A stretch of 64,000 nt of DNA, from contig NZ_CP060202.1 of the NCBI RefSeq assembly GCF_014250515.1, forward strand, positions 3,035,001 through 3,099,000, in the 5' to 3' direction. The DNA comes from Hymenobacter sediminicola. GTDB taxonomy: Bacteria > Bacteroidota > Bacteroidia > Cytophagales > Hymenobacteraceae. Of the stretch, positions 27,022 to 35,084 are shown one piece after another; position 1 is the first letter of the stretch, and each line of letters starts with the position of its first letter. The translations under genes were made by a program, and so were the position numbers. Under the pieces are notes generated by a model. It was not told the DNA's origin. It saw only the letters and a list, made by a program, of their open reading frames with translations, and did no database searches.

Positions 27022-27464
27022 AAAATGAAGGAATAGATGTGAAAAACCGCAGTATGGGAGGTCAGCAGTTGCAGCTGCTTGTTCCTTCCTGCTTGATGAT
27101 TCAAACCTACCTCGCTGATCTTGGGCCGTAAATATTATTACACCAACGGCCCGTTTCTCCATATCAACACTGCTCGGTTTGCCCGCAAGCTGGGAGAAAC
27201 CTGCGCACAGCCGGCACCGGCCCAACAGCAGGCGGGCATCAACTCCCTTACAGCACTATTCCTCATTCCTCTGATACGGCTCCACCACGGCGCAACGCAG
27301 CGGCACAAGCGCCTCATATCAACCCTCCGACTGACTTCTGCCCCAAATTATCCTGTCGGTTTGCTCACAGGGCCTTATATTGTCTTGGGGATTGGCAGCG
27401 CGCATTTGGCGGTTACAAACGTCGCTCGTCCCGCGGCCCCACCCACCTTGCTATTTCAGGCTGT
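27022..27464. other. Intergenic region between divergent genes (443 bp)
   Basis: It separates the minus-strand barrel-like gene from the plus-strand lipoprotein gene, so it should hold promoters for both. One Bacteroidota-type box is seen on the minus strand (27102-27109). An open frame at 27121-27513 has no signal peptide, no recognisable domain and runs into the lipoprotein gene in another frame, so it was not called. Nothing else was seen. Confidence 0.5.
27102..27109 (-). promoter_or_regulatory. Candidate -7 promoter box TAGGTTTG
   Basis: On the minus strand the sequence is TAGGTTTG, matching the Bacteroidota consensus TAnnTTTG. It lies 81 bases before the ATG of the barrel-like gene. 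No TTG-type -33 element sits at the expected distance, so the call is tentative. Confidence 0.35.
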
Positions 27465-27983
27465 ATGCGCTGTCTGCACTTCCTCTCTCACGTGCTGCTT
27501 TTCTTGGCCTTAGCAGGTTGCCAACGGCCTGTGTCGTCGGCAACCGCGGCATTGGGGCCTGCTGCTACCACAGAAACCACGGCCGAAAAGCCAGCGGTTG
27601 TATTCCTGACGTTTCGGGTAGTAGCTGCTGGCGCCGGGCAGCCTGCCCGTATCACGCTCCTCCGCAGCCAGGCTGCGCCGGGCCGCTTGAAGGCGACGAC
27701 TGCTCCTACCCCATCCACTGATGCAGACCATCTGGCGGTGCGGCTGCTTGATGCAGCAGGCCAGCCACTGGGTACCGCCACGGTAGTAGAGCATCCGCTG
27801 CGCAAATCGGTGGAGTACACGGATGAAAAGCAGCAGTTAGGCCGCCGGGTAGTCAGCCTGCCCGAAGCGGAGTTTTTTGTGCGGCTTTCGCTGCCGGCGC
27901 AGGCCACGCAGGTACGTGTCGAAGAAGTTGCAGCGGCTACGGCCACGGTTATTGCGTCCACCTCCTTTCCCCTACTGCCTTGA
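27465..27983 (+). CDS. Small lipoprotein coupled to the M64 peptidase gene
   Basis: A 172-residue predicted lipoprotein: signal MRCLHFLSHVLLFLALAGCQ, lipobox LAGC with Cys at 19. The mature region looks beta-rich and has no family I recognise; it contains two short blocks (VVFLTFRVVAAGAGQPARI and HLAVRLLDAAGQPLG) that suggest an immunoglobulin-like or inhibitor-like fold. The stop overlaps the TTG start of the M64 peptidase by four bases (TTGA), so the two are translated together. A role as chaperone, anchor or partner of the peptidase is inference. Confidence 0.7.
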   Translation: MRCLHFLSHVLLFLALAGCQRPVSSATAALGPAATTETTAEKPAVVFLTFRVVAAGAGQPARITLLRSQAAPGRLKATTAPTPSTDADHLAVRLLDAAGQPLGTATVVEHPLRKSVEYTDEKQQLGRRVVSLPEAEFFVRLSLPAQATQVRVEEVAAATATVIASTSFPLLP

Positions 27984-29383
27984 AAACACGCCACGCCTTT
28001 CTGCTTCTACTGCTGCTATTGGCCGCAGGCGCAAACGCTCAGAGCTTTCCCGTCGATACGCTGGTGAAAACCGGTCCGCTTGACCGGCGCATCAACTTGG
28101 TGTTTCTGAGTGACGGCTATCAGGCCAGCGAGTTGGCCCGCTTCCGCACCGATGTCGACCGGATTGTGGCGACTATGTTCACTCAGACGCCTTTCCGCGA
28201 GTATCAAGCCTATTTCAACGTGTTTGCCGTGCGCGTGCCTTCCGCCCAGTCGGGTGCTTCGCACCCGCGCACCGCCCCCGACTGCACTTCGTCTACTCTT
28301 CCGGTGGCAGTAGTCAACAACTACTTCGGTAGCTCCTTCGACCAGGGGGGTATTCACCGGCTACTGGTGCCGCGCAACCAAAGTGCCGTAGCCAGCGTGC
28401 TGGCGGCCTCTTTCCCGCTCTACGATCAGGCTTTTATAGTCGTCAATTCCACCGAGTACGGCGGTTCGGGTGGAGCGCTGGCTACATCGTCGGTACATCC
28501 GAGCGCCAATGAAATCAGCATCCATGAAATCGGGCATTCTTTCTCCGGCCTGTCAGATGAGTATTGGGCAGGCCAGCAGTACGCCCGCGAAACCCAAAAC
28601 ATGACCCAGCAAGCCGACCCAACACTGGTGAAATGGGCGGCTTGGATGGGCACCAATGGCATCGGCATCTATCCGCATACCGGCAATGCTACTTGGTACA
28701 AGCCGCATCAGAACTGTAAGATGCAGGTGCTGGGCGTACCCTTCTGCAGCGTTTGCCGACAAGCCTTCACCGAAACCATCCATACGCTGGCCGGGCCACT
28801 ACAGAGCTATAGCCCCGCTGCCACGACTATTACCAATCCGAGCCAAGACCCAACGTTTGCCCTGACGCTACTGCCCCCAAACCCCAATACGTTGCGTATT
28901 ACCTGGCGGCGTGACAATACCATTGTCCGCCGCAACCAGCCGCAACTCACGGTTCCGCTCAGCAGCCTGAATACTGGTACGCACCGGGTCGTGGCGGAAG
29001 TAACGGATACCACGGCTCTCACCCGCGCAACCAATCACCTTACCCAGCATACCTACACGGTGGTCTGGACGGTAGAGCGCACCGTAGCGGGCATTCGTAC
29101 TAGCGCCGCTGCCCACGACTATGAGGTGCAAGTTTTTCCGAATCCGGTGGCAGATGCGCTGCAGATTTCCTGCACTCTCAGCCGGCCGCTGCCCGTTGAT
29201 ATTATCGTGTACGACGCTACCGGACGGCGGCTGGCCACTGCCCTGCGCCGCACGAAGCTGGCGGCCGGCACGCACACCTATCAGTTTAAGGCCGCAGAGC
29301 TTGGACTGAAGCAATCCGGGCAGTACACCCTCGTGCTGACCGTAGATGGCACTCCCATCAGCCGGCAGCTCATCAAGGAATAG
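27980..29383 (+). CDS. Secreted M64-family metallopeptidase with T9SS sorting domain
   Basis: A 467-residue secreted zinc peptidase of the IgA-peptidase M64 family. After a signal peptide (HAFLLLLLLLAAGANAQ) comes the M64 opening INLVFLSDGYQASELARF. The catalytic zinc motif is HEIGHSFSGLSDEYW (HExxH with a downstream Asp/Glu). Residues ~285-375 form a beta-sandwich. The last ~80 residues are a type A T9SS C-terminal sorting domain (VQVFPNPVADALQI, VYDATGRRLA, GQYTLVLTVDGTPISRQLI), so the product should be exported by the type IX system and displayed or released. Translation starts at TTG 27980, overlapping the preceding lipoprotein's stop. Confidence 0.93.
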   Translation: MKTRHAFLLLLLLLAAGANAQSFPVDTLVKTGPLDRRINLVFLSDGYQASELARFRTDVDRIVATMFTQTPFREYQAYFNVFAVRVPSAQSGASHPRTAPDCTSSTLPVAVVNNYFGSSFDQGGIHRLLVPRNQSAVASVLAASFPLYDQAFIVVNSTEYGGSGGALATSSVHPSANEISIHEIGHSFSGLSDEYWAGQQYARETQNMTQQADPTLVKWAAWMGTNGIGIYPHTGNATWYKPHQNCKMQVLGVPFCSVCRQAFTETIHTLAGPLQSYSPAATTITNPSQDPTFALTLLPPNPNTLRITWRRDNTIVRRNQPQLTVPLSSLNTGTHRVVAEVTDTTALTRATNHLTQHTYTVVWTVERTVAGIRTSAAAHDYEVQVFPNPVADALQISCTLSRPLPVDIIVYDATGRRLATALRRTKLAAGTHTYQFKAAELGLKQSGQYTLVLTVDGTPISRQLIKE

Positions 29384-29401
29384 CCAAGGGCCCTGGTTAG
29401 T

Positions 29402-29457
29402 ATGCAGCACGCCTGCATTCCCGGCATCAACTAGCCGGGAATGCAGGCGTGCTGCAT
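29402..29457. terminator. Bidirectional hairpin between convergent genes
   Basis: A perfect 24-bp stem (left arm 29402-29425, starting ATGCAGCACGCCTGCATTCC; right arm 29434-29457) with an 8-base loop. It lies between the M64 peptidase gene and the convergent response regulator gene. No long T-run follows on either strand, yet position and strength suggest termination or 3'-end protection for both transcripts. Confidence 0.7.
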
Positions 29458-29471
29458 TTGGGGGGTACTGA

Positions 29472-30149
29472 TTATTCTTCCTTCATCACATAGCCCATCC
29501 CTACCAGGGTATGAATGAGCTTGGGGGTGAAATCCTTGTCAATTTTTTTGCGCAGAAAATTTATGTAAACATCAATGACATTGGAGCCTGTATCGAAGCT
29601 GGTTTCCCAGACGTGCTCCAGAATATCGACGCGCGAAATAACACGGCCTTTGTAGCGCAGCAGGTACTCAAGCAGAGAGAATTCGCGAGCGGTGAGCTGA
29701 ATGGGCTGGCCGGCGCGCTGCACCAGTTTGCTGGCGGGGTCGAGGGTGAGGTCGGCGAGTTGCAGAATAGGCACAGAAGCGGCCGTTTCGGGGCGGCGGC
29801 GCACCAGCGCCCGGAGCCGGGCCAGCAGTTCCTGAAACGCGAAGGGCTTCACGAGGTAGTCATCGGCACCGGCATCCAGCCCCCGGATTTTGTCGTCGGT
29901 TTCGCCTAGTGCCGTGAGCATCAGAATAGGTACCGCCGGATTATGCGCCCGCACCTGCCGGCACACTTCCAACCCGCTTAACCCGGGCAAAAGGTTATCC
30001 AGAATAATGAGGTCGTGCTGCCCGGCCAGCGCCAGCCGCAGGCCGGTGGGGCCATCGGTAGCTACTTCCACAGTGTGTTGTTGCTCGGTAAGCCCTTTAT
30101 GCAGAAAAGCAGCCACTTTGGGCTCATCTTCCACCAGCAGAATTTTCAT
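29472..30149 (-). CDS. OmpR/PhoB-family response regulator
   Basis: A 225-residue regulator. Receiver domain: EDE acidic pair near residues 7-9, phospho-Asp in LIILDNLLPGLSGLE, Thr in LMLTALGE, Lys in DDYLVKPFAFQELLARLRAL. The C-terminal winged-helix domain shows LTAREFSLLEYLLRYKGRVIS and a recognition helix ending NVIDVYINFLRKKID. No kinase gene is next to it; the nearest unpaired kinase in the window is the one ending at 10714. It is divergent from the exopolysaccharide export gene, with 289 bases between, so it may regulate that locus; this is only inferred from position. Confidence 0.93.
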   Translation of the reverse strand: MKILLVEDEPKVAAFLHKGLTEQQHTVEVATDGPTGLRLALAGQHDLIILDNLLPGLSGLEVCRQVRAHNPAVPILMLTALGETDDKIRGLDAGADDYLVKPFAFQELLARLRALVRRRPETAASVPILQLADLTLDPASKLVQRAGQPIQLTAREFSLLEYLLRYKGRVISRVDILEHVWETSFDTGSNVIDVYINFLRKKIDKDFTPKLIHTLVGMGYVMKEE

Positions 30150-30438
30150 GCGGTAAGGTACAGGGTATAGACTGGTTCAACAGGGCCGAAGGTAAAGGGT
30201 TTGCTACTACTTGCCTGCGGAGACAATCAGAAAACAGGGAAAGCCACCCTACCTGTGAGCCAGCAGGGCCACTGGCCCAAGTAAATGCAATTAAATATTG
30301 AAAATATTGAATAATTATTTTGTTTTTACAGAATCATACAATATTTTTATCAAAAAGTACCAGTAAGTGAAATTGCGCTTGTTTTGAAGAGCTACTGTCT
30401 TTTATCTCCTCTCATTTCTTGCACTACACGCTCTACTC

Positions 30439-31230
30439 ATGTTCTCTCACGCTGTGTCGTCTGCCTTCCGCCTTCCAGTTTTGGCTCTGCTGCTGCTGGC
30501 GCTTACGTTTAGCTCCTGCGTTCCAACCCGCGACATCAGCTACCTGCAGGGGCAGTACTCGCCCACGCAGCCGACGGCCGTATCCAATCCGCCCACGGAG
30601 TACCGGATTCTTCCCAACGACGTGCTCTACATTCGGGTGCAGAGCCCGCAGCCGGAGCTCACCAAAGTGTTCAGTCTGCATGAGTCTGAGCTGGTGATGA
30701 ACCAATCGGACCCCGGCTCACTCTACATCAATGGCTATGTAGTGGACGAGAAAGGCCAGATCATGGTCCCGACAGTAGGCAAGATTATGGTGCAAGGCCT
30801 GTCCCTGAGCGCGGCTCAGGAGAAGGTGCAGCAGTCAATTGCCGGTTACGTGCGCAATGCCACCGTGGTCCTGCGGCTGGTAAGTTTCCGGGTTACGGTG
30901 CTGGGGGAAGTGAAAAACCCAGGACGCTACACCGTTTTCAACGACCGAGCAACGGTGTTGGAAGCGCTGGGCCTAGCCGGCGACCTGAGCCCTCTTGGCA
31001 ACCGCCGCAACGTAAAACTGATCCGGCAGACTCCCTCCGGTTCAGAGGTGGTACTACTCGATTTGACTCGGCCCGAATTGCTTAAGTCGCCTTACTACTA
31101 TCTGCTCCCGAATGATGCCTTGTATGTAGAGCCGTCCAAAGCCCTGACGCAGCGTGGAAACTCAGTGAATCTGGGCCTGCTGTTTTCCGGACTAGGCACT
31201 GCAGCACTGTTGTACGGCCTGTTCCGGTAG
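30439..31230 (+). CDS. Polysaccharide export outer-membrane lipoprotein (Wza-like)
   Basis: A 263-residue Wza/GfcE-like export lipoprotein forming the outer-membrane exit for the polysaccharide. The signal ends in FSSC (Cys about residue 28). The Poly_export domain has YRILPNDVLYIRVQSPQPELT, followed by an SLBB-like domain (VTVLGEVKNPGRYTVFNDRATVLEALGLAGDL). A C-terminal hydrophobic helix (LGLLFSGLGTAALLYGLF) is typical of Bacteroidota members, which are shorter than E. coli Wza. It opens the plus-strand arm of the exopolysaccharide locus, with wzc-like gene 163 bases downstream. Confidence 0.92.
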   Translation: MFSHAVSSAFRLPVLALLLLALTFSSCVPTRDISYLQGQYSPTQPTAVSNPPTEYRILPNDVLYIRVQSPQPELTKVFSLHESELVMNQSDPGSLYINGYVVDEKGQIMVPTVGKIMVQGLSLSAAQEKVQQSIAGYVRNATVVLRLVSFRVTVLGEVKNPGRYTVFNDRATVLEALGLAGDLSPLGNRRNVKLIRQTPSGSEVVLLDLTRPELLKSPYYYLLPNDALYVEPSKALTQRGNSVNLGLLFSGLGTAALLYGLFR

Positions 31231-31393
31231 CATCCGCAAAAGGGCAAGAATCTACACACATATTGATGTGATTAAATCAATTTTTTTTATAACAATATAG
31301 TAACTTAGTTATCCGTCCCGGCTTCTGCCTCTCCCACTACAGAAAGCCCTGAATGCTGCCAGTCGTTTTACAACTCAGTTTCAGTTCGCCACT

Positions 31394-33802
31394 ATGTCTA
31401 CTAACAACACTCCCACTACCGCCGATGAGCTCAATCTGAGCAACATGCTTTTCAAGCTTCGTACGCGCTGGTACTACTTCGCGGCGTCATTGGTGCTGTT
31501 TCTGGCCATTGCGTTTTTTGTGGCACAGCTACTGCCGGTGCGCTATGGCTTCAAGGCTACCATGATGCTGGCAGACCGGACCACTGGCTCGCGCCATGCG
31601 CAGGAAATGCTGACCATGGAGGCCGCCAAAGAGCGTGAAACCAAAGTAGAAGACGAAGTAGGTATCCTGACATCGGCGGGCGTGATAAGCCAGACGCTGC
31701 GGGACTTGGATTTCAGTGTGAGCTATCATGTAGTGCCGGATATATGGGTGAATGCGCTCCGGCCACTGAAAACACAGGAAGTATACGGTGCCGAGTCGCC
31801 GGTCAGGGTGGTGGTGGATACTACGGCACCCCAGGTAGCAGGCGTGCGTTTTTTTCTGGAAGCCCGGCCCGACGGCACCATTCAGGTGAAGGCCGAAGGA
31901 AAACAGGTGCCCGTGGTGCAATTCATGACGGGCAACATGCTGAACACCGTACCGGAGTTTCAGTTTGAGCGCACCGTCACGTTGGGCCAGCCTATCCAGA
32001 GCCCCTACTGCAATTTCACGGTGGAAAGCACCACTCCAGGCATGACGCCTCAGCTTCCGGGCAAGGCTTTTTACTTCGTGCTGCACGATATTCAGGGCCT
32101 CACGAGCGAATACCAGAGTAAACTCACCATCAAGCCGATTGAGCGGATGTCGCGCGTGCTCAGCATTACAACGCAGGGCGCCATACCGGCCAAGGAAATC
32201 CGGTTTCTGAACGCGCTGATGAACACGTATATCGTGAACGACCTTACCGATAAGAACCGGGACGGCCACAAGGCAGTAGCATTCATCGATTCGCAACTGG
32301 GCAAAGTAGGCGACTCCCTACGCCGCTCACAAGCGGCAGTAGCTACGTTCCGGGGCCAGCGCGGCCTAGTGGATGCTGGCCAGCAAACCAACGCTGATCT
32401 GCAGATGCGCGGCCAGCTCGAAAACGACCGAGCCCGCACGCAGAATGCGCGCATGGCGTACCAGAACGTGCTGAACCTGCTGCGCTCCTCGCCAGACGGG
32501 GATGCCGTCAGCTCGGCTACCGGCCTGGGCGTGGAAGACCCGGTACTCAACAGTCAGATCATCGAGCTGGCCCAACTCAATAGCCAGAAAGCCGGCCTGG
32601 CAGTGGGCGCCTCGGAAAACAACCCGGTGCTGCAAGTGCTGGACAATAAAATAAAGGGCCGGCGCGCGGCCCTGCTGCGCAACCTCACCAACCTTATCGT
32701 CTCGGCCGATGCGACCCTGCGTAGCTACGACCAACGCTTGGGTGCCGTGCGCAGCAGCATCAGCCAGCTTCCTGAGAATGAGCGGCAACTGGCCCTGTTG
32801 CGCAACCAGGCCGATGTGAATGACAAAAACTACACGTTTCTGCTGCAGAAGAAGACGGAAGCGGCCGTGACCCTGGCCACCAACTCCAGCGACAAAAAGG
32901 TAGTGGACCAAGCCGCCATGCAAAGCGCTGACCCGCTCCCGCCTCATCCGCAGCAGCTCTACCTCGTTAGCCTGATACTGGCGCTGGTGCTGCCAGCGGG
33001 CCTAATTATGCTGCTGGAGCGCACCAACCAGACAGTGCAGACCGTCGACCAGATTAAGAGCGTGACTACCGTACCGTTTCTGGGACTGATTGCCGACGCA
33101 GGCAAATCCATTAAGCTGGTGCGCCACGAGTTGCCCAAGTCCGCCGTAACAGAATCGTTCCGCACGGTGCGCATCAACCTGCAGTATGTGAGCGGCGGTG
33201 CCCGGCAGAAAGTCATCGGGTTTACCTCTTCGATATCGGGCGAGGGCAAAACCTTCTGCTGCGCCAACCTGACGGCGGAACTGGCCATTTCGGGCAAGCG
33301 TACGGTGCTGATTGAAACCGACCTACGCAAACCTACTATGAGCAGCTACTTCGGCTTTCCGCCCCGGCGGCCCGGGCTGTCCTCGTACCTGAAAGGCGAC
33401 ATCAGCCTGAAAGAAGCCATGCAGCAGTCGGAGCACATTCCCAACCTTGATGTGCTGACGGCCGGCCTTATTCCGGAAGATGCGGTGGCATTACTCGAAA
33501 GCCCCCGCTTCAGGGAAATGATTGAGCAGCTGAAGGCTGAGTACGACTATGTGGTGCTGGACGCGCCACCAGTGGGGCTGGTATCGGAATACCACATCCT
33601 GCGCCAATACATTGATGTGTCGGTGTTCGTGGTGCGGCACCGCTACACGCAGCGTACTAGCCTGCAGCACCTGCAGGAACTCGTTGACACGTCGCACCCC
33701 ACGGCTCCGGCAGGCCAGGTGTATGTGCTGCTCAACAACGTCAACTTCAACGAGACCTACGAATACCATTACAAGAGTCAGGCAGCCTACTACTCCGTGT
33801 AG
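31394..33802 (+). CDS. Wzc-like polysaccharide co-polymerase / BY-kinase
   Basis: An 802-residue inner-membrane protein controlling chain length and export. The N-terminus has a Wzz domain with a membrane helix (WYYFAASLVLFLAIAFFVAQ), then a long coiled periplasmic region, and a second helix (QLYLVSLILALVLPAGLIML) near residue 525. The cytoplasmic BY-kinase domain carries Walker A SISGEGKT (about residue 612), Walker A' VLIETDLRKP and Walker B YVVLDAPP near 717. The C-terminus has a tyrosine cluster (ETYEYHYKSQAAYYSV), expected to be autophosphorylated. The cognate phosphatase is not in the window. Confidence 0.95.
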   Translation: MSTNNTPTTADELNLSNMLFKLRTRWYYFAASLVLFLAIAFFVAQLLPVRYGFKATMMLADRTTGSRHAQEMLTMEAAKERETKVEDEVGILTSAGVISQTLRDLDFSVSYHVVPDIWVNALRPLKTQEVYGAESPVRVVVDTTAPQVAGVRFFLEARPDGTIQVKAEGKQVPVVQFMTGNMLNTVPEFQFERTVTLGQPIQSPYCNFTVESTTPGMTPQLPGKAFYFVLHDIQGLTSEYQSKLTIKPIERMSRVLSITTQGAIPAKEIRFLNALMNTYIVNDLTDKNRDGHKAVAFIDSQLGKVGDSLRRSQAAVATFRGQRGLVDAGQQTNADLQMRGQLENDRARTQNARMAYQNVLNLLRSSPDGDAVSSATGLGVEDPVLNSQIIELAQLNSQKAGLAVGASENNPVLQVLDNKIKGRRAALLRNLTNLIVSADATLRSYDQRLGAVRSSISQLPENERQLALLRNQADVNDKNYTFLLQKKTEAAVTLATNSSDKKVVDQAAMQSADPLPPHPQQLYLVSLILALVLPAGLIMLLERTNQTVQTVDQIKSVTTVPFLGLIADAGKSIKLVRHELPKSAVTESFRTVRINLQYVSGGARQKVIGFTSSISGEGKTFCCANLTAELAISGKRTVLIETDLRKPTMSSYFGFPPRRPGLSSYLKGDISLKEAMQQSEHIPNLDVLTAGLIPEDAVALLESPRFREMIEQLKAEYDYVVLDAPPVGLVSEYHILRQYIDVSVFVVRHRYTQRTSLQHLQELVDTSHPTAPAGQVYVLLNNVNFNETYEYHYKSQAAYYSV

Positions 33803-33914
33803 AGCGGCTGCTCGGCACCAGCCTTCCGCTACCTGAGCCGGAACAGAACCGCTGCCGGGCGGTAGCTTTTCGGGCGGCCCATCCTTTCGTTTTCTACTTT
33901 CTAATTACCCCATC

Positions 33915-34997
33915 ATGGCCATTGTGACGAGCCTTTGCGTGGATACGGCCGGGGCGCCGGCTTCCGTGTATCCGCAGCTGCTCGATGTGGGTGCGGAGCA
34001 GCGCCGACGGCTATACTGGCAGTGTACGGTCGTGTTCTTTGCAACATCGGTACGCTGCAATCCGGGCGTAACTCATTTGTTCTACACGAATGATGAAGCT
34101 CCGGCCAAGTGGGGCGGCATTGATTACCGGTCGTTCCTGGATGAGCTGGGGGTGCAGAAGCAGTACCTGCCGTTTGTGGAATTCTGCCCTCCGCCGCAAT
34201 TCGGCACGGAGTTTCGGAATGCTTTCTATAAGCTGGAAGTATTGCGAGAACTGGCTCGGCCCGAAGCAGAGGAAGGCAGTCTGCTTCTGGATTCGGATTG
34301 CGTCTGGACGCGGCCGGCACCAGCGCTGCTGCAGCTATTGCGCCAGCCCGAAACGCTGCTGCTGCTGGACGCGGAGCCCGAAGCCGGCCCCGATACGAAG
34401 GTGCACGGCCTGAGCCGCCGTGGTATCGGGAACCTGTACCAGCAGCTCGACCCGACATATCCGGTGGCAATACCTCATCATTATGGCGGTGAGATACTGG
34501 GTGGCAGCCGGGAACGGCTGGCGGAGGTAGACCAGGAGCTACGTACACTCTGGCATACGGTGCTGCAGAACTACCCCAGCGCTCCGCCCCGCTTTGAGAA
34601 TGGCCGCAGCCTTTTCGATGGCGACGAGTACCTGACCAGCTTCGTGTACAACCGGCTAACCAAGCCAGGGGCTGATGCCAGCCCGTTTATCCGCCGCATC
34701 TGGACCTCTTACCAAAATACCAATGTGCGCCCTACGGATCTGGAGTTGCCCATCTGGCATCTGCCCAACGAAAAGAACCAAGGCCTGCCGCTGCTGTGCC
34801 GGCGCGTGCTGACTCCTGACAGCACCTTCTGGCGCACTCCACCGTCCGAACTAGCCCACTATTTGGGTCGGTTCCTGGGTGTTCCGCGCCCCCTGTGGCA
34901 GCCACAGCGGCTCTTGGTGCTAGCCACCAAGCTGCCTCGGTTGCTAGTGCTGGCTCGCCGGCTCTTGGCGCGGCCTGTTGCTCTCACTCCAGGCTAA
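33915..34997 (+). CDS. Putative GT-A-type glycosyltransferase of unassigned family
   Basis: A 360-residue protein without a recognised family name. It has no signal peptide or membrane helix. Residues ~60-130 look like a GT-A nucleotide-sugar fold: THLFYTNDEAP, then FRNAFYKLEVLRELA, then LLLDSDCVWTRP, where DSD at about residue 124 would be the metal-binding DxD. PHHYGGEILGG in the middle resembles the acceptor-side loop of GT8-like enzymes. The position between the export/co-polymerase genes and the flippase gene supports a glycosyltransferase for the repeat unit. It could instead be a non-catalytic relative. Confidence 0.6.
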   Translation: MAIVTSLCVDTAGAPASVYPQLLDVGAEQRRRLYWQCTVVFFATSVRCNPGVTHLFYTNDEAPAKWGGIDYRSFLDELGVQKQYLPFVEFCPPPQFGTEFRNAFYKLEVLRELARPEAEEGSLLLDSDCVWTRPAPALLQLLRQPETLLLLDAEPEAGPDTKVHGLSRRGIGNLYQQLDPTYPVAIPHHYGGEILGGSRERLAEVDQELRTLWHTVLQNYPSAPPRFENGRSLFDGDEYLTSFVYNRLTKPGADASPFIRRIWTSYQNTNVRPTDLELPIWHLPNEKNQGLPLLCRRVLTPDSTFWRTPPSELAHYLGRFLGVPRPLWQPQRLLVLATKLPRLLVLARRLLARPVALTPG

Positions 34998-35084
34998 GCT
35001 TGCTTCTGTTTCTCGCTCTATACTGCCCTGCCGTCCGCCGCCTCCCACCTTCCTGATCTGTAGCTCGTTGCCTCAGCTTCTGCT

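Noticed and set aside
27121..27513. 130-codon open frame in the divergent gap
   Set aside because: No domain, poor amino-acid pattern, and overlap with the start of the lipoprotein gene, which has a clear lipobox.
31262..31289. AT-rich partial palindrome followed by eight T between the wza-like and wzc-like genes
   Set aside because: Only five or six A-T-rich pairs around an 8-base loop; too weak for a terminator and placed between two genes that should be co-expressed. It may be a promoter area instead, but no exact TAnnTTTG is present.
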